A model generated the notes under the pieces. The model saw only the letters and a program-made list of their open reading frames with translations. It was not told where the DNA came from and did no database searches. Shown here one piece after another: positions 20,686-28,781 of a stretch of 64,000 nucleotides of DNA (its first letter is position 1; each line of letters starts with the position of its first letter). Source of the DNA: JADLHS01 sp049840435 (GTDB taxonomy: Bacteria > Verrucomicrobiota > Verrucomicrobiia > Limisphaerales > JADLHS01); assembly GCA_049840435.1 (NCBI GenBank), contig JASGKY010000057.1, positions 9,895 through 73,894 on the forward strand, read 5' to 3'. Made by a program: the position numbers and the translations under genes.

Positions 20686-21420
20686 ATGAGAAATCTGGTC
20701 ACCGCCACCATTTTGCTACTCGCCATGCACGCTGCTGCTTTTGCCACCGACCTAGATGCCGCGATCTTCCAAGCCGGAAACCGCATCCTCTTTCAAGGTG
20801 ACTCCATTACTGATGGCGCGCGTGGACGGAACAACGATCCAAACCATATCCTTGGTCACAGCTATGCGTTCCTGGTTGCGGCGAAATACGGTGCGACCTA
20901 TCCGGAACGAAGGTTGGAGTTCTTCAATCGCGGCATCAGCGGTAACAAAGTTCCCGACCTGCTCAACCGCTGGCAAACCAATACTATTGACCTGAAACCG
21001 ACCGTCGTAAGCATTCTGATCGGCGTAAACGATATCTGGCATCCGTTGAACGCAGGTCAGGAAGTCTCCGTCGCGAAATACGAGGAAGGTTACGACAAGT
21101 TGATCGCGCAAACCATAGCAGCCCTCCCCAACGCCAAGATCATCCTGCTTGAGCCGTTCATCACTTCCGGGAGCGCCACATCCCCGAAATGGGACCTCTG
21201 GCAAAGTCACTTGAAAGACTTCCAAGCTGTCGTCGCCAAGCTGGGGGTAAAATACAAAGCACCCGTGGTAAAATTACAACGGGTGTTTGATGACGCTTGC
21301 AAGCACACTCCGGCCGAATACTGGGTCTGGGACGGCGTTCATCCGACCTACGCCGGCAACCAATTGATTGCCGACGAGTGGGTTCGAGTCGCGGCGGCCA
21401 CGTGGCCAGCCGCGAAGTAA
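20686..21420 (+). CDS. secreted SGNH/GDSL-family hydrolase
   Basis: This 244-residue protein has a clear signal peptide (MRNLVTATILLLAMHAAAFA). Block I LFQGDSITDGARG holds the nucleophilic serine. Block II has the oxyanion glycine in RGISGNKV, block III has the asparagine in IGVNDIWH, and block V has the Asp-His pair in DGVHPTYAGN. All four catalytic blocks are therefore intact. Such enzymes are esterases or deacetylases on lipids or carbohydrates; the exact substrate is not evident. It converges on the response-regulator gene, with an interposed palindrome. Confidence 0.92.
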   Translation: MRNLVTATILLLAMHAAAFATDLDAAIFQAGNRILFQGDSITDGARGRNNDPNHILGHSYAFLVAAKYGATYPERRLEFFNRGISGNKVPDLLNRWQTNTIDLKPTVVSILIGVNDIWHPLNAGQEVSVAKYEEGYDKLIAQTIAALPNAKIILLEPFITSGSATSPKWDLWQSHLKDFQAVVAKLGVKYKAPVVKLQRVFDDACKHTPAEYWVWDGVHPTYAGNQLIADEWVRVAAATWPAAK

Positions 21421-21427
21421 CTTGCAG

Positions 21428-21441
21428 GCCGCTTAAGCGGC
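21428..21441. repeat. perfect 14-bp palindrome between convergent genes
   Basis: GCCGCTTAAGCGGC spans the stop codon of the response-regulator gene and lies 8 nt after the SGNH hydrolase stop. It could form a short hairpin, but there is no T tract on either strand, so a terminator role is weakly supported. Confidence 0.4.
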
Positions 21442-22129
21442 GTGAAGCTGGAGAAGCGGGGCCGGAGTCGGGGCCGCCATCAGCGAAACCATCCCTTGGG
21501 CGATCGCAAATCGGGTCAAGCCCGCGATGCTGTGGATGTCCAGTTTGCGCATGATGCGTTCGCGATGGGTTTCCACCGTGACGCACACCAATATTGAGCT
21601 GGCAGGCAATCTCCTTGTTGCTAAAACCTTCCGCAATGTAGAGCAAGACTTCCCGTTCGCGATTGGTGAGCCTCGCCAGCGGCGCGCTCTTGTCCTCGCC
21701 GCCACGCACGACTTGATTTAAGGCAATCCGCGCCACGTCCGGACTGAAATGGGTCGAACCCGCTTGAACGGCTTCTACAGCCTGTACCACTTCTTCCGCC
21801 GCCGCTTCCTTCAAGACAAACCCCCGTGCGCCGCATTGGATGATGCGCATCACGTAATCGGAGTTTGAATAGGTCGAAAGGATCAGGACTTTGACCTCCG
21901 GCATCTCTCGGCGCAAGAGATCGGTAACCGCCAGACCATTCATCTGCGGCATGTCAATATCCATGAGCACCACGTCAGGTTTGAGTTCATGCGCCCGGAT
22001 CAGGGCTTCCCGGCCATCGCTCGCCTCACCTACGATCTGGATTTTGGCATGTTGCGCCAGCGACATGCGGATGCCACGCCGCACCACGGGATGATCATCC
22101 ACGATGAGAAGACGGATTTGTTCGTTCAT
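21433..22129 (-). CDS. NarL/FixJ-type response regulator (one frameshift)
   Basis: About 231 residues after repair. The receiver domain (residues 1-125) has the acidic pair in LLIVDDHPVV, the phospho-acceptor aspartate in VVLMDIDMPQMNG, a switch threonine/serine in LILSTYS and the lysine in FVLKEAA. The LuxR-type HTH follows: LTNREREVLLYIAEGFSNKEIACQLNI, then TVETHRERIMRKL. The frame breaks between these two parts near 21578-21583; removing one base gives a canonical NIGVRTVETH junction. Twenty-five nt upstream is a tiny membrane-protein gene, and no histidine kinase is nearby. It is likely a transcription factor with unknown targets. Confidence 0.87.
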
Positions 22130-22153
22130 ATTTAAGTTTGGTAAAAGAGAGGG

Positions 22154-22342
22154 TTAAAACTTCTGAAACGGAGCAGACGAACCGAAAGCGGACATCCGGG
22201 CCGACTGGTTAGACGCAGGCCGATGGCTGCGAACTCGGGCGAGCCGCCATTGGTTGAGCGCGCGCATGCCCGCAAGAAAAGCCGTCAAGTAGAGGATTTG
22301 CGCGACCACCAGCTTTGCCAACCACCAGTGCCAGATGTCCAT
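22154..22342 (-). CDS. possible small membrane protein
   Basis: Sixty-two residues, starting MDIWHWWLAKLVVAQI and continuing through a single hydrophobic helix (about residues 7-30) into a basic tail (NQWRLARVRSHR), the arrangement expected for an inner-membrane protein with a cytoplasmic C-terminus. An AAGGA-like ribosome site lies about 10 nt upstream of the ATG. It sits immediately upstream of the response regulator at 22129 and downstream of the CCCCGGGG element. No family is recognised. It could be a small accessory or signalling peptide, or an over-called reading frame. Confidence 0.45.
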   Translation of the reverse strand: MDIWHWWLAKLVVAQILYLTAFLAGMRALNQWRLARVRSHRPASNQSARMSAFGSSAPFQKF

Positions 22343-22431
22343 GTGTGTTTTGTTCCTTGTTGCAATCCGGTCATCGGATCACGAGAAACACATACGGCGA
22401 CGTCGGCTTTACGACAACAAGGGCGATTCTG

Positions 22432-22480
22432 CCCCGGGCATCCGGGGAATCGCGACGCTGTCCCCGGGTCACCCCCGGGG
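22432..22480 (-). promoter_or_regulatory. CCCCGGGG-type upstream element, copy 1
   Basis: On the plus strand CCCCGGG-TCA-CCCCCGGGG spans 22462-22480, with a further CCCCGGG-CAT-CCGGGG at 22432-22447. Read towards the downstream minus-strand gene (start 22342) the core is CCCCGGGGG-N3-CCCGGGG, about 120 nt upstream of that start. The same core with the same 3-nt spacing occurs at 40514-40533 and, in shortened form, at 45852-45869. It resembles a tandem palindromic protein-binding site. Confidence 0.55.
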
Positions 22481-22489
22481 TAGGAAATG

Positions 22490-22535
22490 CGGCAAGAAAT
22501 AGAAACCCCTCATCCAACTTGCGTCGGATGAGGGG
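22490..22535 (-). terminator. terminator of the upstream response-regulator gene
   Basis: A perfect 10-bp stem, 22506-22515 (CCCCTCATCC) with 22526-22535, has a 10-nt loop and is followed on the minus strand by TTTCTATTTCTT. It lies 24 nt past the stop of the gene at 22559, separating it from the small membrane protein gene. Confidence 0.78.
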
Positions 22536-22558
22536 ACACACGGGAACCAAACACCAAA

Positions 22559-23272
22559 TCAGGCGGGCACTTCGCGCTGCACCCAGGCGGTGGCGTACTG
22601 GGTCAATTCGGCGGCGTCCTTAAGATTGAGCTTCCGCTTAATCTGCTCACGATAATATTCGACGGTTTTGACGCTGAGATGCAATTCGCCAGCAATCTCC
22701 TTAGTCTTCTTCCATTGTCCGATGAGATGGAACACCTCGACTTCACGGTCGCTCAGCGACTTGATGGCGGGCTGCTGCACGTCGGTATGCCCCCGCACCT
22801 GCTGCTGGAGCATCTTGGCTGCAAGAGAATCGCTGACATAAACACTGCCGGCCAACACGCGGCGGATGGCCATAATGACCTTCTCCAGTGCTTCCTGCTT
22901 CATCAGGTACCCGAGCGCTCCGGCCCGAAAGGCGATCTCGGCATAAACAGTTTCGTCATGCACGCTCACAACCAGCATGGGGAGCGAAGAAAATTGAGCC
23001 TTGATGTTGCGGATCAATTCGAGACCGCTGCTGTCCTTGAGGGATAAATCCGCCACAACCAAGTCCGGCTTGAGTTGAATAATGGCGTCGAGTGCTTTGC
23101 GGGCGTCTTCTTGCTCGCCACAAACCACCAGATCCGGCTGCCGGTTGATGAGCTGTGCGATGCCAAACCGCACCACTGCATGATCGTCTACCAAGAGAAT
23201 TCGTTTCCGCGCGTCAATGGCGTCGGCTTGCTTCACATCTCTATCCACTAGCTTCACGTCTTTTGTATGCAT
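22559..23272 (-). CDS. NarL/FixJ-type response regulator
   Basis: Two hundred and thirty-seven residues. After a 22-residue N-terminal extension, the receiver domain reads KRILLVDDHAVVRFG, with the phospho-acceptor aspartate in LVVADLSLKDSSG and the lysine in GYLMKQEALEKV. The LuxR-type DNA-binding domain covers about residues 170-232 (LSDREVEVFHLIGQWKKTKE, then LHLSVKTVEYYREQIKRKL). It is intact, unlike the related regulator 430 nt downstream, and no sensor kinase gene is adjacent. A sigma-54-like promoter lies about 50 nt upstream and a terminator follows, so it is probably transcribed alone. Targets are unknown. Confidence 0.93.
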   Translation of the reverse strand: MHTKDVKLVDRDVKQADAIDARKRILLVDDHAVVRFGIAQLINRQPDLVVCGEQEDARKALDAIIQLKPDLVVADLSLKDSSGLELIRNIKAQFSSLPMLVVSVHDETVYAEIAFRAGALGYLMKQEALEKVIMAIRRVLAGSVYVSDSLAAKMLQQQVRGHTDVQQPAIKSLSDREVEVFHLIGQWKKTKEIAGELHLSVKTVEYYREQIKRKLNLKDAAELTQYATAWVQREVPA

Positions 23273-23318
23273 TGTTGAATCAAAGTCCTCTAATTCCCTG
23301 AACTTCTTGGTTCATATG

Positions 23319-23336
23319 ACGCAAGATAGAAGCCAA
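23319..23336 (-). promoter_or_regulatory. sigma-54-like promoter of the response-regulator gene
   Basis: The minus strand reads TTGGCTTCTATCTTGCGT. This matches the sigma-54 core TGGC-N7-TTGC, with GG and GC separated by exactly 10 bp. The predicted transcript start is about 38 nt before the ATG at 23272. A sigma-54 promoter would need an enhancer-binding activator, and none is encoded in this window. Confidence 0.55.
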
Positions 23337-23529
23337 AAAACGGATTTCTCGGGAATTCATGAGTTGTTTGCAAATCGTGGTTTCACCCAGCTATTTAATG
23401 TCCAAACGCCAGACAACGCCCGCCGGAAAACAAGACAACAATAGCATTGCCCTGCATTAAAATGTCCCAAGACGTGGGCTTCATGCCTTGCTCAACGGAG
23501 CACGCCTTTCTATGCTCGCCCGCAGTAAC

Positions 23530-24912
23530 ATGAACCTCTCCAATCGCCTCAAACTCTCCGCCATGATGTTTCTCCAGTTTTTCGTCTGGGGCGCATGGTA
23601 TGTGACCGGGCCAAATTACCTCTCCACCATTGGCTTCAAAGCCGAAGATTTCGGCACGATGTATTCCGTAGGCCCGATCGCCGGGATGATCGCACCATTC
23701 TTCGTCGGCATGATCGCCGACCGGTTCTTTGCGGCACAAAAGGTCTTGGCCGTCATGCACCTGTTGGGCGCGGCAATGATGTTCATCGCCACCATAGCGA
23801 TGAAGGCTGTCACCCCCTCTCCCGTCACAATCAACCTCATCTTCTTTGCGCACATGTTGACGTATTTCCCGACGCTAGCGTTAACCAACACCATTGCGAT
23901 GAAGTGCATGACGAATCCCGAGAAAGAATTCCCCGGAATCCGCGTGCTTGGAACGATTGGTTGGATCATCGCCGGACTGGCAATCACAGCCCTGAAATTC
24001 GACACCAACATCGGCATGTTCTACCTGACTATCGGCGCAGGCCTGATTCTGGGATTGTTCAGTTTTACGTTACCCAATACCCCCCCGACCACCTCCGGGC
24101 CGATCAGCGTCCGACAAATCATCGGCTTGGACGCACTCGTCATGCTGAAGAACCGCTCCTATCTGATCTTTCTGATCGCTTCGATGCTGATTTGCATTCC
24201 GCTAGCCTTCTACTATCAGATCACCAGCCGTATCGTGGAAATGACCGCGCTGCCCATCGGGCTGACCATGAGTTACGGCCAAATGTCAGAAATCTTCTTC
24301 ATGCTGGTGATGCCACTGTTCTTCGCCCGCCTCGGCGTCAAATGGATGCTCGCCGTCGGCATGCTTGCTTGGGTAGTGCGTTACAGCCTGTTTGCCTTTG
24401 GCGCAACTGATGAAGTGCGCTGGATGATCATAGCCGGCATCGTGTTGCATGGTATCTGTTACGACTTTTTCTTCGTCACGGGCCAGATTTACACCGATCA
24501 AGCCGCGCCCAAACAAGTCCGCGCGCAAGCTCAAGGACTGCTCGTGCTGTTCACGCTGGGAGTAGGCATGGCCATCGGCGCAAAAGTTGCCGGCAAAATT
24601 GAAGCACAGAATACCCCACCCGCTTCGGTGGCGATCGCGAAGGCGATCCCAGAAAAGGCTGCCGCCGTCAAAACTTTGGAAGAAAAACTAGTTGCCGCGC
24701 CCGCCTCGGAAAAAGCAAAACTCACCAGCGAACTCAACCAACTCGTCACGTCGCTTCGCGCCGAACTCCCGCCCGAACAACAGATAGCTCTGCGCAAAGC
24801 GGAGTTGCAATCCATTGGCTGGAAATCTCTGTGGGGTGCGCCAGCTATTTTTGCTGGAGCGATTCTCCTGCTGTTCACCGGACTGTTCCGACCGCCAGCT
24901 AAGAATTCCTAG
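23530..24912 (+). CDS. MFS nucleoside:H+ symporter family transporter
   Basis: This 460-residue inner-membrane transporter has about 12 hydrophobic helices. The opening LMLQ-like region MMFLQFFVWGAWYVTGPNYL and the later FPGIRVLGTIGWIIAGLAI are characteristic of NupG-type nucleoside:H+ symporters. An approximately 70-residue charged, alanine-rich loop (about residues 360-425) between the last helices is predicted to be helical and is longer than in E. coli NupG. The ATG at 23530 places the first helix at the usual distance; an upstream in-frame start at 23488 would add 14 residues. The gene converges on folK. Substrate assignment is by family only. Confidence 0.85.
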   Translation: MNLSNRLKLSAMMFLQFFVWGAWYVTGPNYLSTIGFKAEDFGTMYSVGPIAGMIAPFFVGMIADRFFAAQKVLAVMHLLGAAMMFIATIAMKAVTPSPVTINLIFFAHMLTYFPTLALTNTIAMKCMTNPEKEFPGIRVLGTIGWIIAGLAITALKFDTNIGMFYLTIGAGLILGLFSFTLPNTPPTTSGPISVRQIIGLDALVMLKNRSYLIFLIASMLICIPLAFYYQITSRIVEMTALPIGLTMSYGQMSEIFFMLVMPLFFARLGVKWMLAVGMLAWVVRYSLFAFGATDEVRWMIIAGIVLHGICYDFFFVTGQIYTDQAAPKQVRAQAQGLLVLFTLGVGMAIGAKVAGKIEAQNTPPASVAIAKAIPEKAAAVKTLEEKLVAAPASEKAKLTSELNQLVTSLRAELPPEQQIALRKAELQSIGWKSLWGAPAIFAGAILLLFTGLFRPPAKNS

Positions 24913-24918
24913 AGCGAC

Positions 24919-25425
24919 TCAGCTCCCAGTCAATCGCACTGTGATCTCCTTGCTCACGAGCGCGGCGAGCAGCTGCGCTACGGTGCGGCGATGCCCAGGA
25001 AGGATCAGGTTGGGCGCAATTTCGTTCAACGGTTGCAACACAAAACGCCGTTCGTGGGCACGCGGATGCGGCAAGACCAATTCTGGACGCGAGGAAATTT
25101 CATCGCCAAAAGCAATCAAGTCGAGATCAAGCCGCCGCGGCTCGTTGAGCACCAGTTTGGGCCGGCGGCCAAAATCCTTTTCCATTGCCAGCATCTTGGT
25201 CAGCAGTGACCAAGAATTCTCATCTGGCAAGGGATAAAGCGCAACAACTGCATTCACAAACGTCGGCGAACCCGGCGGGCAATCTACCGGGGTCGTCTGC
25301 CACAGGGATGACCGCAGCAGCGGTTTGCGCGAGAACATAGCCAACTGATCCATCGCCCGCCGCAGAATGCCAGGCGAATCCCCGACATTCGAGCCGAGAG
25401 CAATGTAGGCGACGGGCAAGTTCAT
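24919..25425 (-). CDS. folK: 2-amino-4-hydroxy-6-hydroxymethyldihydropteridine diphosphokinase (HPPK)
   Basis: This 168-residue cytosolic enzyme transfers pyrophosphate from ATP to the pterin in folate synthesis. Visible signatures are AYIALGSNVGD at the N-terminus, the metal- and ATP-binding RRLDLDLIAFGD, and LPHPRAHERRFVLQPLNEIAP near the end. The start ATG at 25425 overlaps the stop of the PhyH gene (ATGA overlap), indicating translational coupling. It is the last gene of dapF-dapA-dapB-phyH-folK. The length is typical of the family. Confidence 0.95.
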   Translation of the reverse strand: MNLPVAYIALGSNVGDSPGILRRAMDQLAMFSRKPLLRSSLWQTTPVDCPPGSPTFVNAVVALYPLPDENSWSLLTKMLAMEKDFGRRPKLVLNEPRRLDLDLIAFGDEISSRPELVLPHPRAHERRFVLQPLNEIAPNLILPGHRRTVAQLLAALVSKEITVRLTGS

Positions 25426-26126
25426 GTGCGTTCCGACCATTTCAAGCCGTTGGGTAATTCAGTTGCGGCATACTCTACATGCAATACGCGCCGATGCGAG
25501 GGATTCTTTGCTGGCGAAGAAGCATGTAGCAACAGCGGGCGCATCACCAACACACCGCCCTTGGGCATTTGGCAAGTCACCGGCGATTGACTGGAGGTCC
25601 AGCTTGAAACCGCTTCACTGCTCAATTCACCATGCTGATGCGATCCCGGGAGAACGCGCAACGCACCGTTGTCCGCCGAACAATCGTCAAGATGCAGCCG
25701 GAGCGTCGCCATCCCCGCCAGCACGGATGACGGCGGTTGCACATGAACGACGCCATCTTTGACCGACCAAGGACCAAAACCCGGCGTCTCAATCTGCTCA
25801 GCAACAGCAATCGCCACGTCTTGATGCCACGGCACACCCCAATTCGCGCCGTCGGTTTTGTCAAAGAGGATTGCTCGGACCGGGAAAGCTGCAGTACCAA
25901 GCAAATCGCTCATCACCGCCACAGTTTTTTTCGAAGTGGCAAACGCTGCGGCTCTAGGACAGACCCGAAGCACATTTCGTAAACCGCCGCGGGCCCGGGG
26001 AGAATATTTTTGCTGCTGAAGGTGAAGTTCGGTCAATTCGCTGGCCAAGGCTTCGCACTCCTCGCTTGCCAAGAACGCGGGCAACATCAAGAAACCGTTT
26101 TGCTCGAATTGCCCGCCGCCATTCAC
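25422..26126 (-). CDS. phytanoyl-CoA dioxygenase (PhyH) family protein
   Basis: This 234-residue protein has a predicted double-stranded beta-helix fold. The Fe(II) ligand motif HxD appears in GVPWHQDVAIAV (about residue 100), and the distal histidine is in RPLLLHASSPA (about residue 205), with an arginine in HRRVLH probably binding 2-oxoglutarate. GSHQHGE is also typical. Members are Fe(II)/2-oxoglutarate hydroxylases acting on small molecules. The gene starts 12 nt after dapB and overlaps folK, so it is embedded in the diaminopimelate/folate run. Its substrate is unknown. Confidence 0.86.
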   Translation of the reverse strand: MNGGGQFEQNGFLMLPAFLASEECEALASELTELHLQQQKYSPRARGGLRNVLRVCPRAAAFATSKKTVAVMSDLLGTAAFPVRAILFDKTDGANWGVPWHQDVAIAVAEQIETPGFGPWSVKDGVVHVQPPSSVLAGMATLRLHLDDCSADNGALRVLPGSHQHGELSSEAVSSWTSSQSPVTCQMPKGGVLVMRPLLLHASSPAKNPSHRRVLHVEYAATELPNGLKWSERT

Positions 26127-26138
26127 GCTGCACTCCGC

Positions 26139-26873
26139 TTACTTCAGCCCCAACACGTCTTGCATGTCATAGACGCTTGGCTTTTGCTTCACCACCCACT
26201 GCGAAGCGCGCAACGCACCATTGGCAAACGTCTCGCGGCTCGAGGCCTTGTGCGTCAACTCCACTCGCTCGCCGTTGTTGGCAAAGATCACGGTGTGATC
26301 GCCCACCACGTCGCCGCCACGGATGGCATGAATGCCGATCTCCCCACTAGTGCGCTCGCCCGTGATGCCTTTGCGACCATGGCGTAGTGCTTCTTCAAGC
26401 TGCACCTTCCGCACGTCACCGAGAATTTCCAGTAACGTCGTCGCAGTACCGCTCGGCGCGTCCTTTTTCAAGCGATGATGCATCTCGACGACTTCGAGAT
26501 CAAACGCCGGACCAAGGATCTCCGCCGCTTTGCGAGTGAGCCAGAACAGGGTATTCACGCCGGTGGAAAAATTCGTCGCCATCACCAGCGGAATCTTGCT
26601 ACCAAGCGCGACAATCTTTGCCTTTTCCTCGGCACTGTGGCCGGTCGTGCCAACAACAAGCGCCTTGCCATGCTTGGCGCACAATTCCGCCACCCCCAAC
26701 GTGACACTGTGGAAACTGAACTCAATGACTACATCTGCCTTGGGTAGCAGCGCGCCGAGATCGTCGCCCTGATCCACTGCGCCCACGATTTCCAACTCTG
26801 GGATCCGGGTCGCGCACGAAAGCAACGCCTGCCCCATGCGACCTTTGGAACCGTTGATGATGACTCGGGTCAT
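26139..26873 (-). CDS. dapB: 4-hydroxy-tetrahydrodipicolinate reductase
   Basis: This 244-residue cytosolic enzyme reduces hydroxytetrahydrodipicolinate with NAD(P)H in the diaminopimelate/lysine pathway. The nucleotide-binding loop is INGSKGRMGQ (residues 6-15), a middle motif is VVGTTGHSAEEK, and the catalytic signature is EMHHRLKKDAPSGTA (about residue 140), with the paired histidines and lysine intact. The C-terminal RGGDVVGDHTVIF and SRETFANGAL motifs match the family. It lies 18 nt after dapA and 12 nt before phyH. Confidence 0.97.
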   Translation of the reverse strand: MTRVIINGSKGRMGQALLSCATRIPELEIVGAVDQGDDLGALLPKADVVIEFSFHSVTLGVAELCAKHGKALVVGTTGHSAEEKAKIVALGSKIPLVMATNFSTGVNTLFWLTRKAAEILGPAFDLEVVEMHHRLKKDAPSGTATTLLEILGDVRKVQLEEALRHGRKGITGERTSGEIGIHAIRGGDVVGDHTVIFANNGERVELTHKASSRETFANGALRASQWVVKQKPSVYDMQDVLGLK

Positions 26874-26891
26874 GGTTGATATCCTCGCTGA

Positions 26892-27770
26892 TTAGAGCAG
26901 CCCGACCGTTTTCATGGTCTTGCGCAGCTTGTCGCGGCTGGCGCTGCTGATCGGCACCATCGGTAAGCGGAGTTCGTCTTCCATCATGTCCAACATCGCA
27001 AGCGCGGCTTTGGCCGGACCGGGATTCGATTCGATAAACAAGTCTTTGTAGAGTGGGTAGTATTTCTCGTGAATCCTAAGGGCAAGCGATGTATTTCCCT
27101 GCGCAAAAGTCCGCACCATGCGGGCTACTTCGTGCGGAATCACATTCGACGCCACGCTGACTACGCCATGTGCGCCCACCGCCATGAACGGCAATGTCAA
27201 CGAATCATCACCACTCAGAATGGTGAACTTGTGACCGACTGTCGCCCGCAATTGGGAAACACGATCCGGATTGCCGCCCGCCTCCTTGATGCCGACGATG
27301 TTCGGGCTGTCGTGCGCAAGGCGATTCACCGTGTCCACCGCGATCTCGATGCCGCAGCGACCGGGAATGCTATAGAGGATGATCGGCAGATGCGTCGAAC
27401 AAGCAACCGCATGGAAGTGCTGGAACAACCCTTCTTGAGTTGGTTTGTTGTAATACGGCGCCACCTGTAACGAGGCATCCGCTCCAACCTTCTCCGCTTC
27501 CTGCGTCAGGTAAATAGCTTCCTTGGTCGAGTTGGCGCCTGTGCCCGCCATAACCTTGATCTTGCCGTCGCAAATCTCGACCGCGAGCGCGATAACGCGG
27601 ATATGTTCCTCGTAATCGAGCGTGGCAGATTCGCCTGTGGTACCGACGGGGACAATGCCGTCCACGCCGCCCTTGATCTGGGATTTGATCAGTTTTTCGA
27701 GGGCTGCCTCGTCAACTTTGCCTTTTTTGAACGGAGTAACTATCGCTGTGTAAGTGCCGGTGAATTGCAT
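26892..27770 (-). CDS. dapA: 4-hydroxy-tetrahydrodipicolinate synthase
   Basis: This 292-residue TIM-barrel aldolase condenses pyruvate with aspartate semialdehyde. Motifs visible are VPVGTTGESATL (residues about 41-52), the active-site tyrosine in ILYSIPGRCG (about residue 133) and the Schiff-base lysine in VGIKEAGGNPDR (about residue 161). Length and motif spacing are standard. It follows dapF after 102 nt and precedes dapB by 18 nt, forming a pathway operon. Confidence 0.97.
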   Translation of the reverse strand: MQFTGTYTAIVTPFKKGKVDEAALEKLIKSQIKGGVDGIVPVGTTGESATLDYEEHIRVIALAVEICDGKIKVMAGTGANSTKEAIYLTQEAEKVGADASLQVAPYYNKPTQEGLFQHFHAVACSTHLPIILYSIPGRCGIEIAVDTVNRLAHDSPNIVGIKEAGGNPDRVSQLRATVGHKFTILSGDDSLTLPFMAVGAHGVVSVASNVIPHEVARMVRTFAQGNTSLALRIHEKYYPLYKDLFIESNPGPAKAALAMLDMMEDELRLPMVPISSASRDKLRKTMKTVGLL

Positions 27771-27872
27771 GGTTGTTTTCCCAAAAGCGCGTAATGGTCG
27801 GTTAATTTAGCAGGCTTGGCGAGCCGGAAATTCTTCCAATCTGGCTGGTTGTTTCGCCGCGCCAGCGCGAGT

Positions 27873-28682
27873 TCAAATCTCAATCTTGCCCGTGAACACA
27901 AAATCCGCCGGACCGGTCAGGCGAACGCTATCGAATTCGCCACTGGCGTCGGTGAAGCTGACCTCCAATTGATCACCGCCCTGCACCTGAACTTTCACGG
28001 GCGAGGTGAAGCCATGCACCCGGGCGGAAATCATTGCCGACGCACTCACCCCCGTACCGCAAGCCAAGGTCTCTCCCTCAACGCCGCGCTCGAAAGTGCG
28101 GACCCGGATGTGATTCTGGCCCAAAACCTGTACAAAGTTCACATTCGTGCCACGTGGGCCGAAGTGTTGATGCCGTCGGATTTCCGGACCGAGCTGCATA
28201 ACCATGGCCTTGTCGGCGTCTGGAACGTATTGCACTGCATGCGGCACGCCCGTGTTGAGTGAGTGGATAGTGGCCGAGCCAGTCGAAAGAGACACGGTCT
28301 GGTTGAGCTTCAAATCTTTCGGCTTGGTCAGATTCACCGTCACCAGTTCTCCGTTGAAACCAGCCGCGATAACTCCCGCCGCCGTCTCGAACGAAAAATC
28401 CCGGTTCATTCCGGCCGTCTTCTGCACATAACGCGCAAAGCACCGCGCACCGTTGCCGCACATCTCCGCCACACTGCCGTCGCTGTTGTAGAAATCCCAC
28501 GCCCAGTCCGCTTTGCCGCTGCGCGCCGGGACGAGCAGCATCACCCCATCCGCGCCCACGCCGCGATGGCGGTCGCACAAGTGGATGATCTGTTCGGTCG
28601 TCAGCGTGATCTGGCCGGCGCGATTATCAACGAGGACGAAGTCGTTGCCCGCACCGTTCATTTTCGTAAAGTCTAAAACCAT
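27873..28682 (-). CDS. dapF: diaminopimelate epimerase
   Basis: This 269-residue cytosolic enzyme interconverts LL- and meso-diaminopimelate without a cofactor. It opens FTKMNGAGNDFVLVDNR, the family N-terminus, which fixes the ATG at 28682 even though the frame stays open upstream. The two catalytic cysteines are in MCGNGARCFARY and LACGTGVSASA. meso-Diaminopimelate feeds lysine and peptidoglycan synthesis. It is the first gene of dapF-dapA-dapB-phyH-folK. The preceding spacer contains a run of nine C residues around 28770. Confidence 0.97.
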   Translation of the reverse strand: MVLDFTKMNGAGNDFVLVDNRAGQITLTTEQIIHLCDRHRGVGADGVMLLVPARSGKADWAWDFYNSDGSVAEMCGNGARCFARYVQKTAGMNRDFSFETAAGVIAAGFNGELVTVNLTKPKDLKLNQTVSLSTGSATIHSLNTGVPHAVQYVPDADKAMVMQLGPEIRRHQHFGPRGTNVNFVQVLGQNHIRVRTFERGVEGETLACGTGVSASAMISARVHGFTSPVKVQVQGGDQLEVSFTDASGEFDSVRLTGPADFVFTGKIEI

Positions 28683-28781
28683 AGGCGGTGCAGTATAGCA
28701 ACCGTTGGGCGGGGGCAAAAATAAAAACTTCGACTGCTCGATAAGGCGCAAACTTGCAACGCGCGCCCCCCCCCAAGCGGA

